From Rhodospirillales bacterium (lineage in GTDB: Bacteria; Pseudomonadota; Alphaproteobacteria; Rhodospirillales; Shumkoniaceae), in assembly GCA_018432935.1 (NCBI GenBank), contig JAHDSF010000017.1:1-64000 (forward strand): a stretch of 64,000 nucleotides of DNA, written 5' to 3'. Shown here in pieces: positions 46,056 through 54,055 of this stretch (position 1 is its first letter; each line of letters begins with the position of its first letter). The position numbers were made by a program, and so were the translations under genes. The notes beneath the pieces are model-generated. The model ran no database searches, was not told the DNA's origin, and saw only the letters and a list, made by a program, of their open reading frames with translations.

Positions 46056-46685
46056 TCATGCGTGCACGTCCTTCGGCCCCAGCTCGGCGAGGCCTCCGCG
46101 GATGAGCTGCTCGACGGTCGCTGCCTCGCCGAGCGACTTGCCGGCCGCGGTTACCGCCCGCATCGCCTCGCCCGGCCCATAGCCGAGGTGGAGAAGCGCC
46201 GAGATCGCGTCCGAGGCGGCCGAAGAGCCCGCCCCCGCCACCTGTCCGACGCGCCCTCCGGAACCGGTCGACGTGCCGGCCATCATCCCGCCGGCCCTGC
46301 CCTTCAGCTCGTTGACGATGCGCGCCGCCAGCTTGGGGCCGACCCCCGGAGCCCGCCGGACCATCGCGGCGTCCTCGGACAGGATGGCCGCCAGCAGCTG
46401 GTCGACCCCGAGCGCCCCCAGCACGCCGAGCGCCGCCTTGGTGCCGACGCCCTGGACCGTGGTGAGCAGGCGGAACCACTCACGCTCGCTTTCGTCGGCG
46501 AAACCATGCAGAAGGATGGCGTCCTCGCGGACGTGGGTCTCGACCAGGAGGACGGCAGCCTCCCCCGGCCGAAGGGCGCCGAGGGTGCGGGTCGAGCAGT
46601 GAACCAGATAGCCGACGCCGCCGACGTCCAGCACCACCGTGTCCTCGCCCACGGAGTCGACGATGCCTCGCAGCTTGGCGATCAC
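46056..46685 (-). CDS. ruvA: Holliday junction branch migration protein RuvA
   Basis: A 209-residue protein with an N-terminal OB fold ([20 protein letters not shown] and GGVGYLVHC), two helix-hairpin-helix motifs at [19 protein letters not shown] and [18 protein letters not shown], and domain III at the C-terminus ([16 protein letters not shown]) that contacts RuvB. The start is GTG at 46685, overlapping the ruvC stop in a GTGA. The flexible linker (about 131-153) is Gly/Ser-rich. Confidence 0.95.
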   Translation of the reverse strand: MIAKLRGIVDSVGEDTVVLDVGGVGYLVHCSTRTLGALRPGEAAVLLVETHVREDAILLHGFADESEREWFRLLTTVQGVGTKAALGVLGALGVDQLLAAILSEDAAMVRRAPGVGPKLAARIVNELKGRAGGMMAGTSTGSGGRVGQVAGAGSSAASDAISALLHLGYGPGEAMRAVTAAGKSLGEAATVEQLIRGGLAELGPKDVHA

Positions 46686-47185
46686 GACGCCGCCTCCGCC
46701 AGGGCGATCCGGCTCGCCGTCGCCCGGTGATGGGCGTGGCAGATGGCCACGGCCAGGGCGTCCGCCGCATCGGGCCCCGCGAGCTCGCAGCCCGGCAGGA
46801 TCCGTCCCACCATCATCTGCACCTGCTCCTTGGCGGCACCGCCGGTGCCGACCACTGCCTTCTTCACCAGCTTGGGCTGGTATTCCTGCACCGGAATGCC
46901 GCACCGCGCGGGCACCAGCAGGGCGATGCCGCGGGCCTGTCCGAGCTTCAGCGTCGAGGTGGGGTTGCGGTTGACGAACGTCTCCTCGACCGCCGCCTCG
47001 TCGGGCCGGTAGCGGCCGATCAGGTCCATGAGCGCGTCGTGAAGCTGCATCAGCCGCTGCGCCAGCCCGGCTGCGCTATCGGTATCGATGACGCCGTTGG
47101 CGACGTGGCAAAGCCGGTTGCCGGATGCCTCGATGATCCCCCAACCGGTGTGCCGAAGGCCCGGATCAAGTCCGAGAAGTCTCAT
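46682..47185 (-). CDS. ruvC: Crossover junction endodeoxyribonuclease RuvC
   Basis: A 167-residue resolvase. The catalytic Asp7 is in [16 protein letters not shown], a Glu in [21 protein letters not shown], and Asp residues in [15 protein letters not shown]. RuvC nicks Holliday junctions symmetrically. It is the first gene of the ruvCAB order, and its gene starts 27 bases after yebC. Confidence 0.96.
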   Translation of the reverse strand: MRLLGLDPGLRHTGWGIIEASGNRLCHVANGVIDTDSAAGLAQRLMQLHDALMDLIGRYRPDEAAVEETFVNRNPTSTLKLGQARGIALLVPARCGIPVQEYQPKLVKKAVVGTGGAAKEQVQMMVGRILPGCELAGPDAADALAVAICHAHHRATASRIALAEAAS

Positions 47186-47212
47186 GTCCCCCGTCCTTCG
47201 GCACCGGCCCGG

Positions 47213-47962
47213 TCACGCGCTCAGGCGTGCCAGAACCTCGTCCGACACCTCGAAGTTGCTGGCCACCCGCTGCACGTCGTCGTGATCCTCCAGCGCCTCG
47301 ATCAGCTTGATGATCGTACGCGCGGTTTCCTCATCGACGCTGGCCGAGGTCGTCGGCCGCCACTCCAGCCCGGCGCTCTCGGGGTCCCCGAACTTCTTGG
47401 ACAGGGCATCGCGCAGGGCGCTGAAATCATCCGGTGCGCAGACCACCTCGTGTCCCTCTTCGTCGGATCTGACGTCGCTCGCGCCGGCTTCCAACGCCGC
47501 CTCGAACATGCCGTCGGCATCGGCGACGGTCGGCTTGAAGACCAGCCGGCCGATGCGCTCGAACATGAAGCTGACGCTGCCGGTCTCGCCCAGCGCCCCA
47601 CCGTGCTTCGAGAACATGGCCCGCACCTCGGGCGCGGTGCGGTTGCGGTTCTCGGTCAGGGCCTCGACGATGATCGCCACGCCGCCGGGGCCGTAGCCTT
47701 CGTAGCGGATCTCCTCGTAATTGGCACCGTCATCGCCTCCGGCACCGCGCTTGATCGCACGCTCGATGTTGTCCTTCGGCATGTTCTCCTTGCGCGCGGC
47801 AATGATGGCAGCGCGCAGGCGGGGGTTCATGTCGGGGTCGGCAATGCCGGTGCGGGCCGCCGTGGTGAGCTCGCGACCGAGCTTGGTGAAGATCTTGGCG
47901 CGCTTCGCATCCTGCGCGCCCTTGCGGTGCATGATGTTCTTGAACTGTGAATGGCCGGCCAT
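47213..47962 (-). CDS. YebC/PmpR family DNA-binding transcriptional regulator
   Basis: A 249-residue YebC-family protein. It opens with [20 protein letters not shown] and [15 protein letters not shown], followed by [20 protein letters not shown] and [20 protein letters not shown], all family constants. YebC proteins act as transcription regulators in some bacteria and as translation factors at proline stretches in others. The gene is upstream of ruvC, as in many bacteria. ATG at 47962 is chosen because it matches the family start. Confidence 0.94.
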   Translation of the reverse strand: MAGHSQFKNIMHRKGAQDAKRAKIFTKLGRELTTAARTGIADPDMNPRLRAAIIAARKENMPKDNIERAIKRGAGGDDGANYEEIRYEGYGPGGVAIIVEALTENRNRTAPEVRAMFSKHGGALGETGSVSFMFERIGRLVFKPTVADADGMFEAALEAGASDVRSDEEGHEVVCAPDDFSALRDALSKKFGDPESAGLEWRPTTSASVDEETARTIIKLIEALEDHDDVQRVASNFEVSDEVLARLSA

Positions 47963-48112
47963 GTTGATCCGTTCCCTGAAGGACCGCGTCACTGGTCATT
48001 GAACAGTGGAGAGTAACGAAAAAGCGTGACCCGCGCCACGCCTCCGCCTAGCAAAGCAATATGGCAAGAATGGGGCGTGCGCCGCACTCCCTCCCTTGCG
48101 GAGCGCTTTGTG

Positions 48113-48925
48113 TCACGCCGCGCCGCTTTGCGCAAGAGCCCCGCCGAGACGCAGCGGCATTACGGAGCGGGCACGGCCGGAGACGTCGTCGGTCTCGACA
48201 AGCACGGCGCACGCCGTCCCTTCGCCGGCCGCCGGTTCCAGCCGGCTGTTCGGGAGCTTGGTGATGAAGCGATCGACGGCGGGACGTACGGCCATTCCGA
48301 TCACCGAGACGTAGTCGCCGCACATCCCGACGTCCGTGATATAGGCGGTGCCCCTGGGCAGCACCTGAGCGTCGGCGGTCGGCACATGACTGTGGGTCCC
48401 CGCCACCAGCGAGGCGCGACCGTCGAGGTAGTGACCGAACGCCATCTTCTCGCTGGTCGCCTCGGCATGGAAGTCGACCACCGTCGCCGCGACGTCGCGG
48501 CCCATCACGTGGCGATCGAGCAGCACCGAGACGGCGGTGAACGGATCGTCGAGCGGATCCATGAACAGCCGTCCCATCGCCTGCACCACCAGGACTTTCC
48601 GGCCATGCCGGTCGGCGAACACCCCCCAGCCGCGCCCCGGCGTGTTGGCGGGATAGTTCATGGGACGCACCAGCCTGGGCTGGGTGTCCACGTAGGCGAT
48701 CATCTCTCGCTGATCCCAGCTGTGGTTGCCCAGGGTCACGACGTCGATGCCGCCGGCCAGCAGCTCCTCGCACATGCGTCCGGTCAGGCCGAAGCCGTGG
48801 GCCGCGTTCTCGCCATTGGCGACCACGAAATCGACATCGAAGCGCTCGCGCAGTTCATGCACGCGCTCCAGCACCGCCTTGCGCCCCGCCCTGCCGACGA
48901 TGTCGCCGAAAAACAGAATTCTCAT
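48113..48925 (-). CDS. YmdB-family metallophosphoesterase (TIGR00282)
   Basis: A 270-residue binuclear metallophosphoesterase. Metal-site motifs are visible: LFFGDIVGRAGR at the start, VVANGENAAHGFG, LGNHSWDQREM, DFHAEATSEK and AGTHSHVPTADAQVL. In Bacillus YmdB is a phosphodiesterase acting on 2',3'-cyclic nucleotides and affects biofilm and sporulation decisions. Its start overlaps the 5-formyl-THF cyclo-ligase stop by four bases. Confidence 0.9.
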   Translation of the reverse strand: MRILFFGDIVGRAGRKAVLERVHELRERFDVDFVVANGENAAHGFGLTGRMCEELLAGGIDVVTLGNHSWDQREMIAYVDTQPRLVRPMNYPANTPGRGWGVFADRHGRKVLVVQAMGRLFMDPLDDPFTAVSVLLDRHVMGRDVAATVVDFHAEATSEKMAFGHYLDGRASLVAGTHSHVPTADAQVLPRGTAYITDVGMCGDYVSVIGMAVRPAVDRFITKLPNSRLEPAAGEGTACAVLVETDDVSGRARSVMPLRLGGALAQSGAA

Positions 48926-49608
48926 GCATCCTCCCCGCCGGCGCAGCGCAGCACACCCGTTTCGGTCGCCACCCAGTCGAGCCGCTCGTCGTCGTCGGTT
49001 GCCGGCAGCGACGCGACCTCCTGCAGGCCAAAAGCAAAACCGATCGCCACAACCGGGCCGCGGCGGCGCAGCGCGGCGAGGGTGCGATCGTAGTAGCCGC
49101 CTCCCTGGCCCAGCCGCCGCCCGTGACGATCATAGGCGAGCAGCGGGACGACGAGAACGCCGGGGATCCGTTCGGGAGCGGTCACCGCCGGCTGCCGCGT
49201 TCCGAGCGGTCCCGACAGCAGCTGGTCTCGGGGCCGCCAGGCACGAAACACCAAAGGAAGTCCGCGCCCGACCACCGATGGCAGAACGCACGGAAAGCCG
49301 CGCTCGTGAAGGGTCTCGAGCAGCGGTCGGCAGTCCGCTTCGGAACCGACCGGCCAGTAGGCGGCGACCACTGCAGGGTGGCCGGGGTCCAGCCCGATCG
49401 CCTCGGCATGGGTAAGGACATGCGCGCACGCCTGCCGCCCGAAGGCTTCCCGCACTTCGGGTGCAAGGCGAGCCCGCTCCTCGCGCATCCGTGTGCGCAG
49501 GGACGCCTTTCTCTCACGAATTTCGTCGGGAGGCACGCTGCTCGCGACCGCCATGAAGACCCGGGGCAGGAAACGGAAACGGACGAAGCCGCGCTGGTCG
49601 TCGGCCAA
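48922..49608 (-). CDS. 5-formyltetrahydrofolate cyclo-ligase
   Basis: A 228-residue ATP-dependent enzyme that recycles 5-formyl-THF to 5,10-methenyl-THF. Hallmarks are SLRTRMREERARLAPEVRE near the start, PVGSEADCRPLLETL, VVPLLAYDRHGRRLGQGGGY and YDRTLAAL. The TTG at 49608 is chosen because GGAGG lies six bases upstream; ATG at 49554 is an alternative that would drop 18 residues. In many proteobacteria this gene (ygfA in E. coli) follows the 6S RNA gene, as here. Confidence 0.9.
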   Translation of the reverse strand: MADDQRGFVRFRFLPRVFMAVASSVPPDEIRERKASLRTRMREERARLAPEVREAFGRQACAHVLTHAEAIGLDPGHPAVVAAYWPVGSEADCRPLLETLHERGFPCVLPSVVGRGLPLVFRAWRPRDQLLSGPLGTRQPAVTAPERIPGVLVVPLLAYDRHGRRLGQGGGYYDRTLAALRRRGPVVAIGFAFGLQEVASLPATDDDERLDWVATETGVLRCAGGEDA

Positions 49609-49748
49609 TGAAATCCTCCGCGGCCTGCAAACGCAGGTGGGCGCCGTGTAGCCGGTCCACGGACCGGCCAGTGACAGCTCCCGAGAGGTTCATAGTTGGC
49701 CCCGGGATTTGCGCGGCCTAACGGACCCCGCAGCCTCGTCCACGACCA
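49609..49748 (-). ncRNA. ssrS: Probable 6S RNA
   Basis: The 142 bases between the 5-formyl-THF cyclo-ligase gene and zapA, read on the minus strand, match the expected site of 6S RNA, which mimics an open promoter and binds RNA polymerase. The sequence can fold with helices such as GGCCA pairing TGGCC around a bubble with CCTCTCGGGAGCTGTCAC, and a hairpin of CCGGTCCGTGGACCGG. Limits are approximate. The identification rests on synteny with zapA and ygfA plus foldability. Confidence 0.7.
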
Positions 49749-49750
49749 AT

Positions 49751-50065
49751 CTAGGAGCGCTCGGCCCGGTTCGCAATAGCCTCCAGCCGGCTGGCCAGGG
49801 CTCCGAGCGCCGCCGCCTGCCGTTCGCGGTCGACCTCGGCGGGCTGGTGGGGTCGCCGCGAATAGAGATCCGACAGCTCGTCCGCGATCACCAGGCTGGT
49901 CATAACCAGGAGGAGGTCGTCGCTCACGGGCCGGCCGACCGCCGCGGCGATCTCCTTCAGCCGGTTGTCGACATAGACGGCAAGTCTGCTCAAATGGGCC
50001 TCCTGCCCGTTCTCGCAGGCGATCGGGTAACGCTTGCCGTTGACGGTGACCGAGACCGAACTCAT
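49751..50065 (-). CDS. zapA: Cell division protein ZapA
   Basis: A 104-residue ZapA-family protein that bundles FtsZ filaments. It starts MSSVSVTVNGKRYPIACENG, a typical N-terminal domain, then LAVYVDNRLKEIAAAVG and LLVMTSLVIADELSDLY, with a C-terminal coiled coil to about residue 100. It overlaps the DUF4164 gene by four bases, a linkage common in alphaproteobacteria. Confidence 0.9.
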   Translation of the reverse strand: MSSVSVTVNGKRYPIACENGQEAHLSRLAVYVDNRLKEIAAAVGRPVSDDLLLVMTSLVIADELSDLYSRRPHQPAEVDRERQAAALGALASRLEAIANRAERS

Positions 50066-50325
50066 GGCTGGCTCTCGATCACCTGCCGGAGGCGCTCGAT
50101 CGCCCGGTCCAGCCGCTGCACGATCCGGGCGTCGCGGGAGGCCTTGGCGTCGCCCTGACGCTTCAGCTCGGCGCTGTCGGCCATCAGGCGTTCGGCATCG
50201 CGGCGGTCGCGTTCGCTCTTCTCCGAGACCTCGGAAAAGGCCGATTCAAGGCGGGCGACGGCAATCTCGAGGCGTTCCCGTGCAGCTTCCACGGGGTCTG
50301 CCGCGTCGGCAGAGGCTTCGGCCAT
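50062..50325 (-). CDS. DUF4164 family coiled-coil protein
   Basis: An 87-residue, largely helical protein with a heptad-like pattern over its whole length (RERLEIAVARLESAFSEVSE and RIVQRLDRAIERLRQVIE). DUF4164 genes lie directly upstream of zapA in alphaproteobacteria, which suggests a role in division or envelope positioning through coiled-coil contacts. ATG at 50325 fits the family; the frame extends further upstream without similarity. It is the first gene of the zapA operon, divergent from gap. Confidence 0.8.
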   Translation of the reverse strand: MAEASADAADPVEAARERLEIAVARLESAFSEVSEKSERDRRDAERLMADSAELKRQGDAKASRDARIVQRLDRAIERLRQVIESQP

Positions 50326-50577
50326 GGCTGTCCAGTTCCTCGCTCGTCTGTCGAACCTTAGTCGGAGCCCCGCCAGCCCGTCAACCGCCCCGTCGGGGGG
50401 AAAAAAGCCGTTGACGCCGGCCCGCCGATCGGTGAGAAAGTCGGCCTTTGCAGTCGAGGACCATCGGTCCGCGCAAACCTCAGCGCGTATGACCATCGAC
50501 ATGGTGACGGATGCTGTTGGGCGGCGCTTCAGTGGCCGCCCGCGTCTGCCCTGGACAACAGACTAACGGAGAGTGAC

Positions 50578-51585
50578 ATGCCGGTTCGCGTAGCAATCAA
50601 CGGGTTCGGCCGCATCGGTAGACTGTGCCTGCGGGCCTTGATCGAGTCAGGTCGCAAGGACGTCGTCGTCGTCGGCATCAACGACCTCGGGCCGGTGGAG
50701 ACCAACGCCCACCTCCTGAAGTACGATTCCGTCCATGGGAACCTGAAGCTCGATGTCAAGATCGCGGGCGACACCATCGACGTCGGCACCGGCCCCATCA
50801 AGGTGACCGCGGAAAGGGACCCCAGCAAGCTGCCGTGGAAGGAGCTCGACGTCGACGTGGTGTTCGAGTGCACCGGCATCTTCACCTCGCGCGAGAAGGC
50901 TTCCGCCCACCTCGCAGCCGGGGCGAAGAAGGTGCTGATCTCGGCGCCGGCCAAGGAAGAGGACATCACCGTCGTCTACGGCGTCAACCATGACAAGCTG
51001 AAGGCCGAGCACAAGATCGTCTCCAACGCCTCGTGCACCACCAACTGCCTGGCCCCGGTCGCCGCCGTCCTCAACCAGGAGATCGGCATCGAAAAGGGCT
51101 ACATGACGACCATCCACTCCTACACCGGCGACCAGCCGACGCTGGACACGCTGCACAAGGACCTGCGGCGAGCCCGCGCCGCGGCGATGTCGATGATTCC
51201 GACCTCGACCGGCGCCGCCAAGGCGGTCGGCTTGGTGCTGCCCGAGCTCAAGGGGCGCCTCGACGGTTCGGCCATCCGGGTGCCGACGCCCAACGTCTCG
51301 GTGGTCGATCTGGTGTTCACCGCCAAGAAGGCGACCTCGAAGGACGAGGTCAACGCCGCCCTGAAGAAGGCCGCCGAGGGCAAGCTCAAGGGCATCCTCG
51401 ACTACAACACGGCGCCGCTGGTCTCGATGGACTTCAACCACAACCCCGCCAGTTCGTCGTTTGACTCGACCCAGACCCAGGTGGTCGACGGCACCCTGGT
51501 GCGCGTCGTGTCCTGGTACGACAACGAGTGGGGCTTCTCGAACCGCATGCTCGACACCGCGGTGGCGATGCGCAACGCCAAGTAA
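50578..51585 (+). CDS. gap: Type I glyceraldehyde-3-phosphate dehydrogenase
   Basis: A 335-residue NAD-dependent glycolytic and Calvin-cycle enzyme. It begins [19 protein letters not shown], with the catalytic Cys in [13 protein letters not shown] and the phosphate-site HDNP-type segment later ([13 protein letters not shown]). The substrate loop [20 protein letters not shown] is canonical. GGAGAG precedes the ATG. A TTGACG box at 50411-50416 could be its -35, but the matching -10 is weak. A strong terminator follows at 51610. Confidence 0.97.
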   Translation: MPVRVAINGFGRIGRLCLRALIESGRKDVVVVGINDLGPVETNAHLLKYDSVHGNLKLDVKIAGDTIDVGTGPIKVTAERDPSKLPWKELDVDVVFECTGIFTSREKASAHLAAGAKKVLISAPAKEEDITVVYGVNHDKLKAEHKIVSNASCTTNCLAPVAAVLNQEIGIEKGYMTTIHSYTGDQPTLDTLHKDLRRARAAAMSMIPTSTGAAKAVGLVLPELKGRLDGSAIRVPTPNVSVVDLVFTAKKATSKDEVNAALKKAAEGKLKGILDYNTAPLVSMDFNHNPASSSFDSTQTQVVDGTLVRVVSWYDNEWGFSNRMLDTAVAMRNAK

Positions 51586-51609
51586 GGCGAACCGGGTTCG
51601 AAGCAACAG

Positions 51610-51647
51610 GGCGGCGGGGCCTTGCGGTCCCGCCGCCTTCGCTTTTC
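51610..51647 (+). terminator. Intrinsic terminator after gap
   Basis: GGCGGCGGG at 51610-51618 pairs with CCCGCCGCC at 51629-51637, a perfect nine-pair stem, followed by TTCGCTTTT. It lies 25 bases after the gap stop and just before the end of the convergent peroxiredoxin gene. Confidence 0.75.
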
Positions 51648-52293
51648 ACGACGCCTTCTTACAGAAGTACCAGTCGGTATAGTCGTAGCCGGCCTTGACG
51701 CGCGCCTCGGCGTCCTGCGCTGTCGCCGGGGGCGGCACGATGACCGGCTCGCTCGAGTGCCAGTTCTCGGGCGTCGCCACCCCGTTCTTCGACGAGGTCT
51801 GAAGTCCCTTCACCAGCCGCAGGACCTCCGCCACCGACCGGCCGTTGCTCTGCGGATAGTAGATCATCGCCCGCAATACGCCTTCCGGATCGATGACGAA
51901 GGTGGCCCGGACCGCCGAGGTGTCGGACGCACCGGGATGGACCATTCCGTAGGCGTGGGCCACCGACATCGAAAGATCGGCGATGATCGGGAACGGGATA
52001 TCGACGCCGAACTTCTCTTTGATGTTACGCACCCACGCGATGTGGGAGAACACGCTGTCGATCGAAAGGCCGAGAAGTTGGCACCCGATGGCCTGAAATT
52101 CGGCATGCGCCTTGGCGAAGGCGATGAATTCGGTGGTGCACACCGGGGTGAAGTCTGCCGGGTGCGAAAACAGAACCAGCCATGATCCCTTGTAGTCGGC
52201 CAGGCATTTGGGGCCGTGCGTCGTCTTTGCCGCGAAGTCCGGGGCCGGCTCGTTGAGGCGGGGGAACGACATGGCAGTGGTCACTTCGGTCAT
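51646..52293 (-). CDS. Peroxiredoxin (AhpC/TSA, Prx6-like)
   Basis: A 215-residue thiol peroxidase. The peroxidatic site is PADFTPVCTTEF with Thr49 and Cys52, and the catalytic Arg lies in SDTSAVRATFVID. The extended C-terminal part (TPENWHSSEPVIVPPPAT) and length fit the Prx6 subfamily; a Cys at 211 near the end may act as resolving residue. GAGGAGAAG precedes the ATG. An ATTGG-n7-CCAAT palindrome covers the likely transcription start. Confidence 0.92.
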   Translation of the reverse strand: MTEVTTAMSFPRLNEPAPDFAAKTTHGPKCLADYKGSWLVLFSHPADFTPVCTTEFIAFAKAHAEFQAIGCQLLGLSIDSVFSHIAWVRNIKEKFGVDIPFPIIADLSMSVAHAYGMVHPGASDTSAVRATFVIDPEGVLRAMIYYPQSNGRSVAEVLRLVKGLQTSSKNGVATPENWHSSEPVIVPPPATAQDAEARVKAGYDYTDWYFCKKAS

Positions 52294-52315
52294 GTTGCTT
52301 CTCCTCATACTGCAA

Positions 52316-52361
52316 ATTGGAATTATCCCAATCTTATACCGGACGTTATATCGTTGCGCAA
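52316..52361 (-). promoter_or_regulatory. Promoter and operator of the peroxiredoxin gene
   Basis: On the minus strand a TTGCGC box (52356-52361) lies 17 bases before TATAAG (52333-52338). The palindrome ATTGG-n7-CCAAT at 52316-52332 begins right after the -10 and covers the start site. Its T-n11-A form suits a LysR-type regulator, and its position suits repression. Confidence 0.5.
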
Positions 52362-52452
52362 GTCCTTTGCGCACGCAACCGGATCCGGCGGTGCCAGGGC
52401 AACGAATCCGGGCTAACAACGCCTGCCCACATCCCCCGGACGGACTGCGCTC

Positions 52453-52497
52453 GCCCCTCACCCGGCCCCCTCGTCCCGCTTCGGCGGGGAGAGGGGC
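52453..52497. repeat. REP-like extragenic hairpin
   Basis: CCCCTC-GT-CCCGC, a TTCG loop, then GCGGG-GA-GAGGGG makes an 11-pair stem with one internal loop at 52467-52496, extended by outer CCCCTC and GAGGGGC tracts. Such CCCCTCACCCGG-type palindromes recur between genes in alphaproteobacteria. The rest of the 299-base spacer between the peroxiredoxin start and the glycosyltransferase stop holds only its promoter and a terminator. Confidence 0.55.
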
Positions 52498-52574
52498 GGG
52501 GGTGCGGGTCATGCCGGAATGTCAGGGACGCGAGACAGCGGCGGGAATCGTCGTGCCGCAAGAGGGAGAAGCAG

Positions 52575-52588
52575 GGGCCGGAAGGCCC
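52575..52588 (-). terminator. Short terminator hairpin after the glycosyltransferase gene
   Basis: GGGCC-TTCC-GGCCC on the minus strand, five G/C pairs around a tetraloop, begins four bases after the glycosyltransferase stop and is followed by CTGCTTCT. Termination is likely but the U-tract is poor. Confidence 0.4.
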
Positions 52589-52592
52589 TTCT

Positions 52593-53771
52593 TCACGTCT
52601 GCGTGGAAACCGAACGGACGGACGGCGTGCGCATGCGTTCGATGGTGCGGATGACGCCGCGGTCGAAGGCGCTGACCATGTAGCCGAGGCCAAGCTGATC
52701 GCGGGTGGCAAGCGCGCCTTCCGCCAGCCGAGCCCGCAGTCCGGGATCGACCAGCACCCTGCGCACCGCGGCCACGAACGCATCGAGCCCGCCCTCGGCG
52801 ATCAGGCCGTTGTAGCCGTCCCGGATGTATTCGAATTCCGGGCTGTGCAGCATACCGGCCTGGGTGACGACCGGGACCCCATGGGCAAACGAGTCGTTCA
52901 CCGAGAGTCCGATCGAGCCGGGATTGACCATCAGCGAAGCGGCGCGCATCAACTCGCCGATCCTGGTCGGACAGTGGATGGCGCCGAAGAAGTGGATGTT
53001 ATCCTGGCCCGCCGCCGCCCGCCTCAGTGCCTCGCCCTCGGGACCCTCGCCGACGATGACGAGATCGACCGGGGGAGTGTCGGGGCCGGCCTTCAGGCGC
53101 CGCACCAGCTCGATGAGTTCGCAGCATCGCTTGCGCGCATACAGGCGACCGACGTAAAGCAGCACCTGAGCGTCCTCGCGCAAGCCCAGCTTCCGCTTCA
53201 GTTCTCCCACCGGCGCCGAGCGCAGGCGCGCGTGCGAGGCGATCTGCGCGGCAAGGTCGACGGTGTTGCGCACCACGAACACCTTGTCGGCCGGCATTCC
53301 TCCCTCGATCAGACGCGTCGCGCCGCCTGCGGTGTAGGCAAGATAGCCGTCCGCCATGCCGGCGAACGCACCCGCGGACGCACGGGCCAGCCAGTGGGCG
53401 TCCGGACGGCGGTGGACGTGCCCCCACAGCAGCACGGGCCTGTGTAGCGCTTTGAAAGCCATGAAGATCGCCAGATTGGCCAGCAGCTTGAACTCGTCCC
53501 CGATGACCGCGGCGTCGAAGCCCCCCGTCAGCACGGAACGAATGACCGGCTGCCAGATCAGCGTGCGCCCGCCGAGGGAGAGCTCGCGGTTGTCGACATA
53601 GACGTTCGGGAAAGCGAACGGACCCGGGGCGGCGACGTGCCCAGTCCCTGACGGAGCTCGGCCGTGGAACACGACATATTCGGTGCTCCCCAGTGCATTG
53701 AGCTGCTCGTACAGACGCACCCGGTAGAGCGGTACGAAGCCTTGATGAAGAACGGCAACGCGATACGGCAT
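52593..53771 (-). CDS. Glycosyltransferase family 4 protein
   Basis: A 392-residue GT-B fold glycosyltransferase. The C-terminal nucleotide-sugar domain is recognised by VLLYVGRLYARKRCCELI, DLVIVGEGPEGEALRRAA, NIHFFGAIHCP and the MVNPGSIGLSVNDSFAHGVP segment with a GT4 E-x7-E-like end. The N-terminal domain begins YRVAVLHQGFVPLYRVRLYE. Length is normal for GT4. The start at 53771 was chosen because the 21 residues before it lack similarity. It is divergent from the tandem asparagine-synthetase-like genes, which suggests a shared role in a cell-surface glycan. Confidence 0.85.
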   Translation of the reverse strand: MPYRVAVLHQGFVPLYRVRLYEQLNALGSTEYVVFHGRAPSGTGHVAAPGPFAFPNVYVDNRELSLGGRTLIWQPVIRSVLTGGFDAAVIGDEFKLLANLAIFMAFKALHRPVLLWGHVHRRPDAHWLARASAGAFAGMADGYLAYTAGGATRLIEGGMPADKVFVVRNTVDLAAQIASHARLRSAPVGELKRKLGLREDAQVLLYVGRLYARKRCCELIELVRRLKAGPDTPPVDLVIVGEGPEGEALRRAAAGQDNIHFFGAIHCPTRIGELMRAASLMVNPGSIGLSVNDSFAHGVPVVTQAGMLHSPEFEYIRDGYNGLIAEGGLDAFVAAVRRVLVDPGLRARLAEGALATRDQLGLGYMVSAFDRGVIRTIERMRTPSVRSVSTQT

Positions 53772-53904
53772 TCCGGGATCTCCAACGCTCAAGCCCGTAC
53801 GCTGGCGGTCAGGAACGATTTCCCCGGCCCCCATATGTTGAGATGACCCGGAACACCCCTCACTTCATCGTCTATGACCACAGGAGTGTACAGGCATTCC
53901 GTTT

Positions 53905-53930
53905 GCGCCCATTCCGTGCCGAATGGGCGC
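53905..53930. repeat. Perfect 10-bp hairpin in the divergent spacer
   Basis: GCGCCCATTC and GAATGGGCGC flank a CGTGCC loop, a perfect 10-pair inverted repeat between the glycosyltransferase and the first asparagine-synthetase-like gene. No T-run follows on either strand, so an operator is more likely than a terminator. Confidence 0.5.
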
Positions 53931-54055
53931 CACCTCGGCTACAGGCGCGCTCGTTCGGGTAGAACCAACTGCGTCGCTGCTGAGAGGAACCCGCCAAACC
54001 ACGTCTCGGTCAGGTGCATTACGCCTATCGGTGTCGGCTTCGGGGGGTTCAGGGC

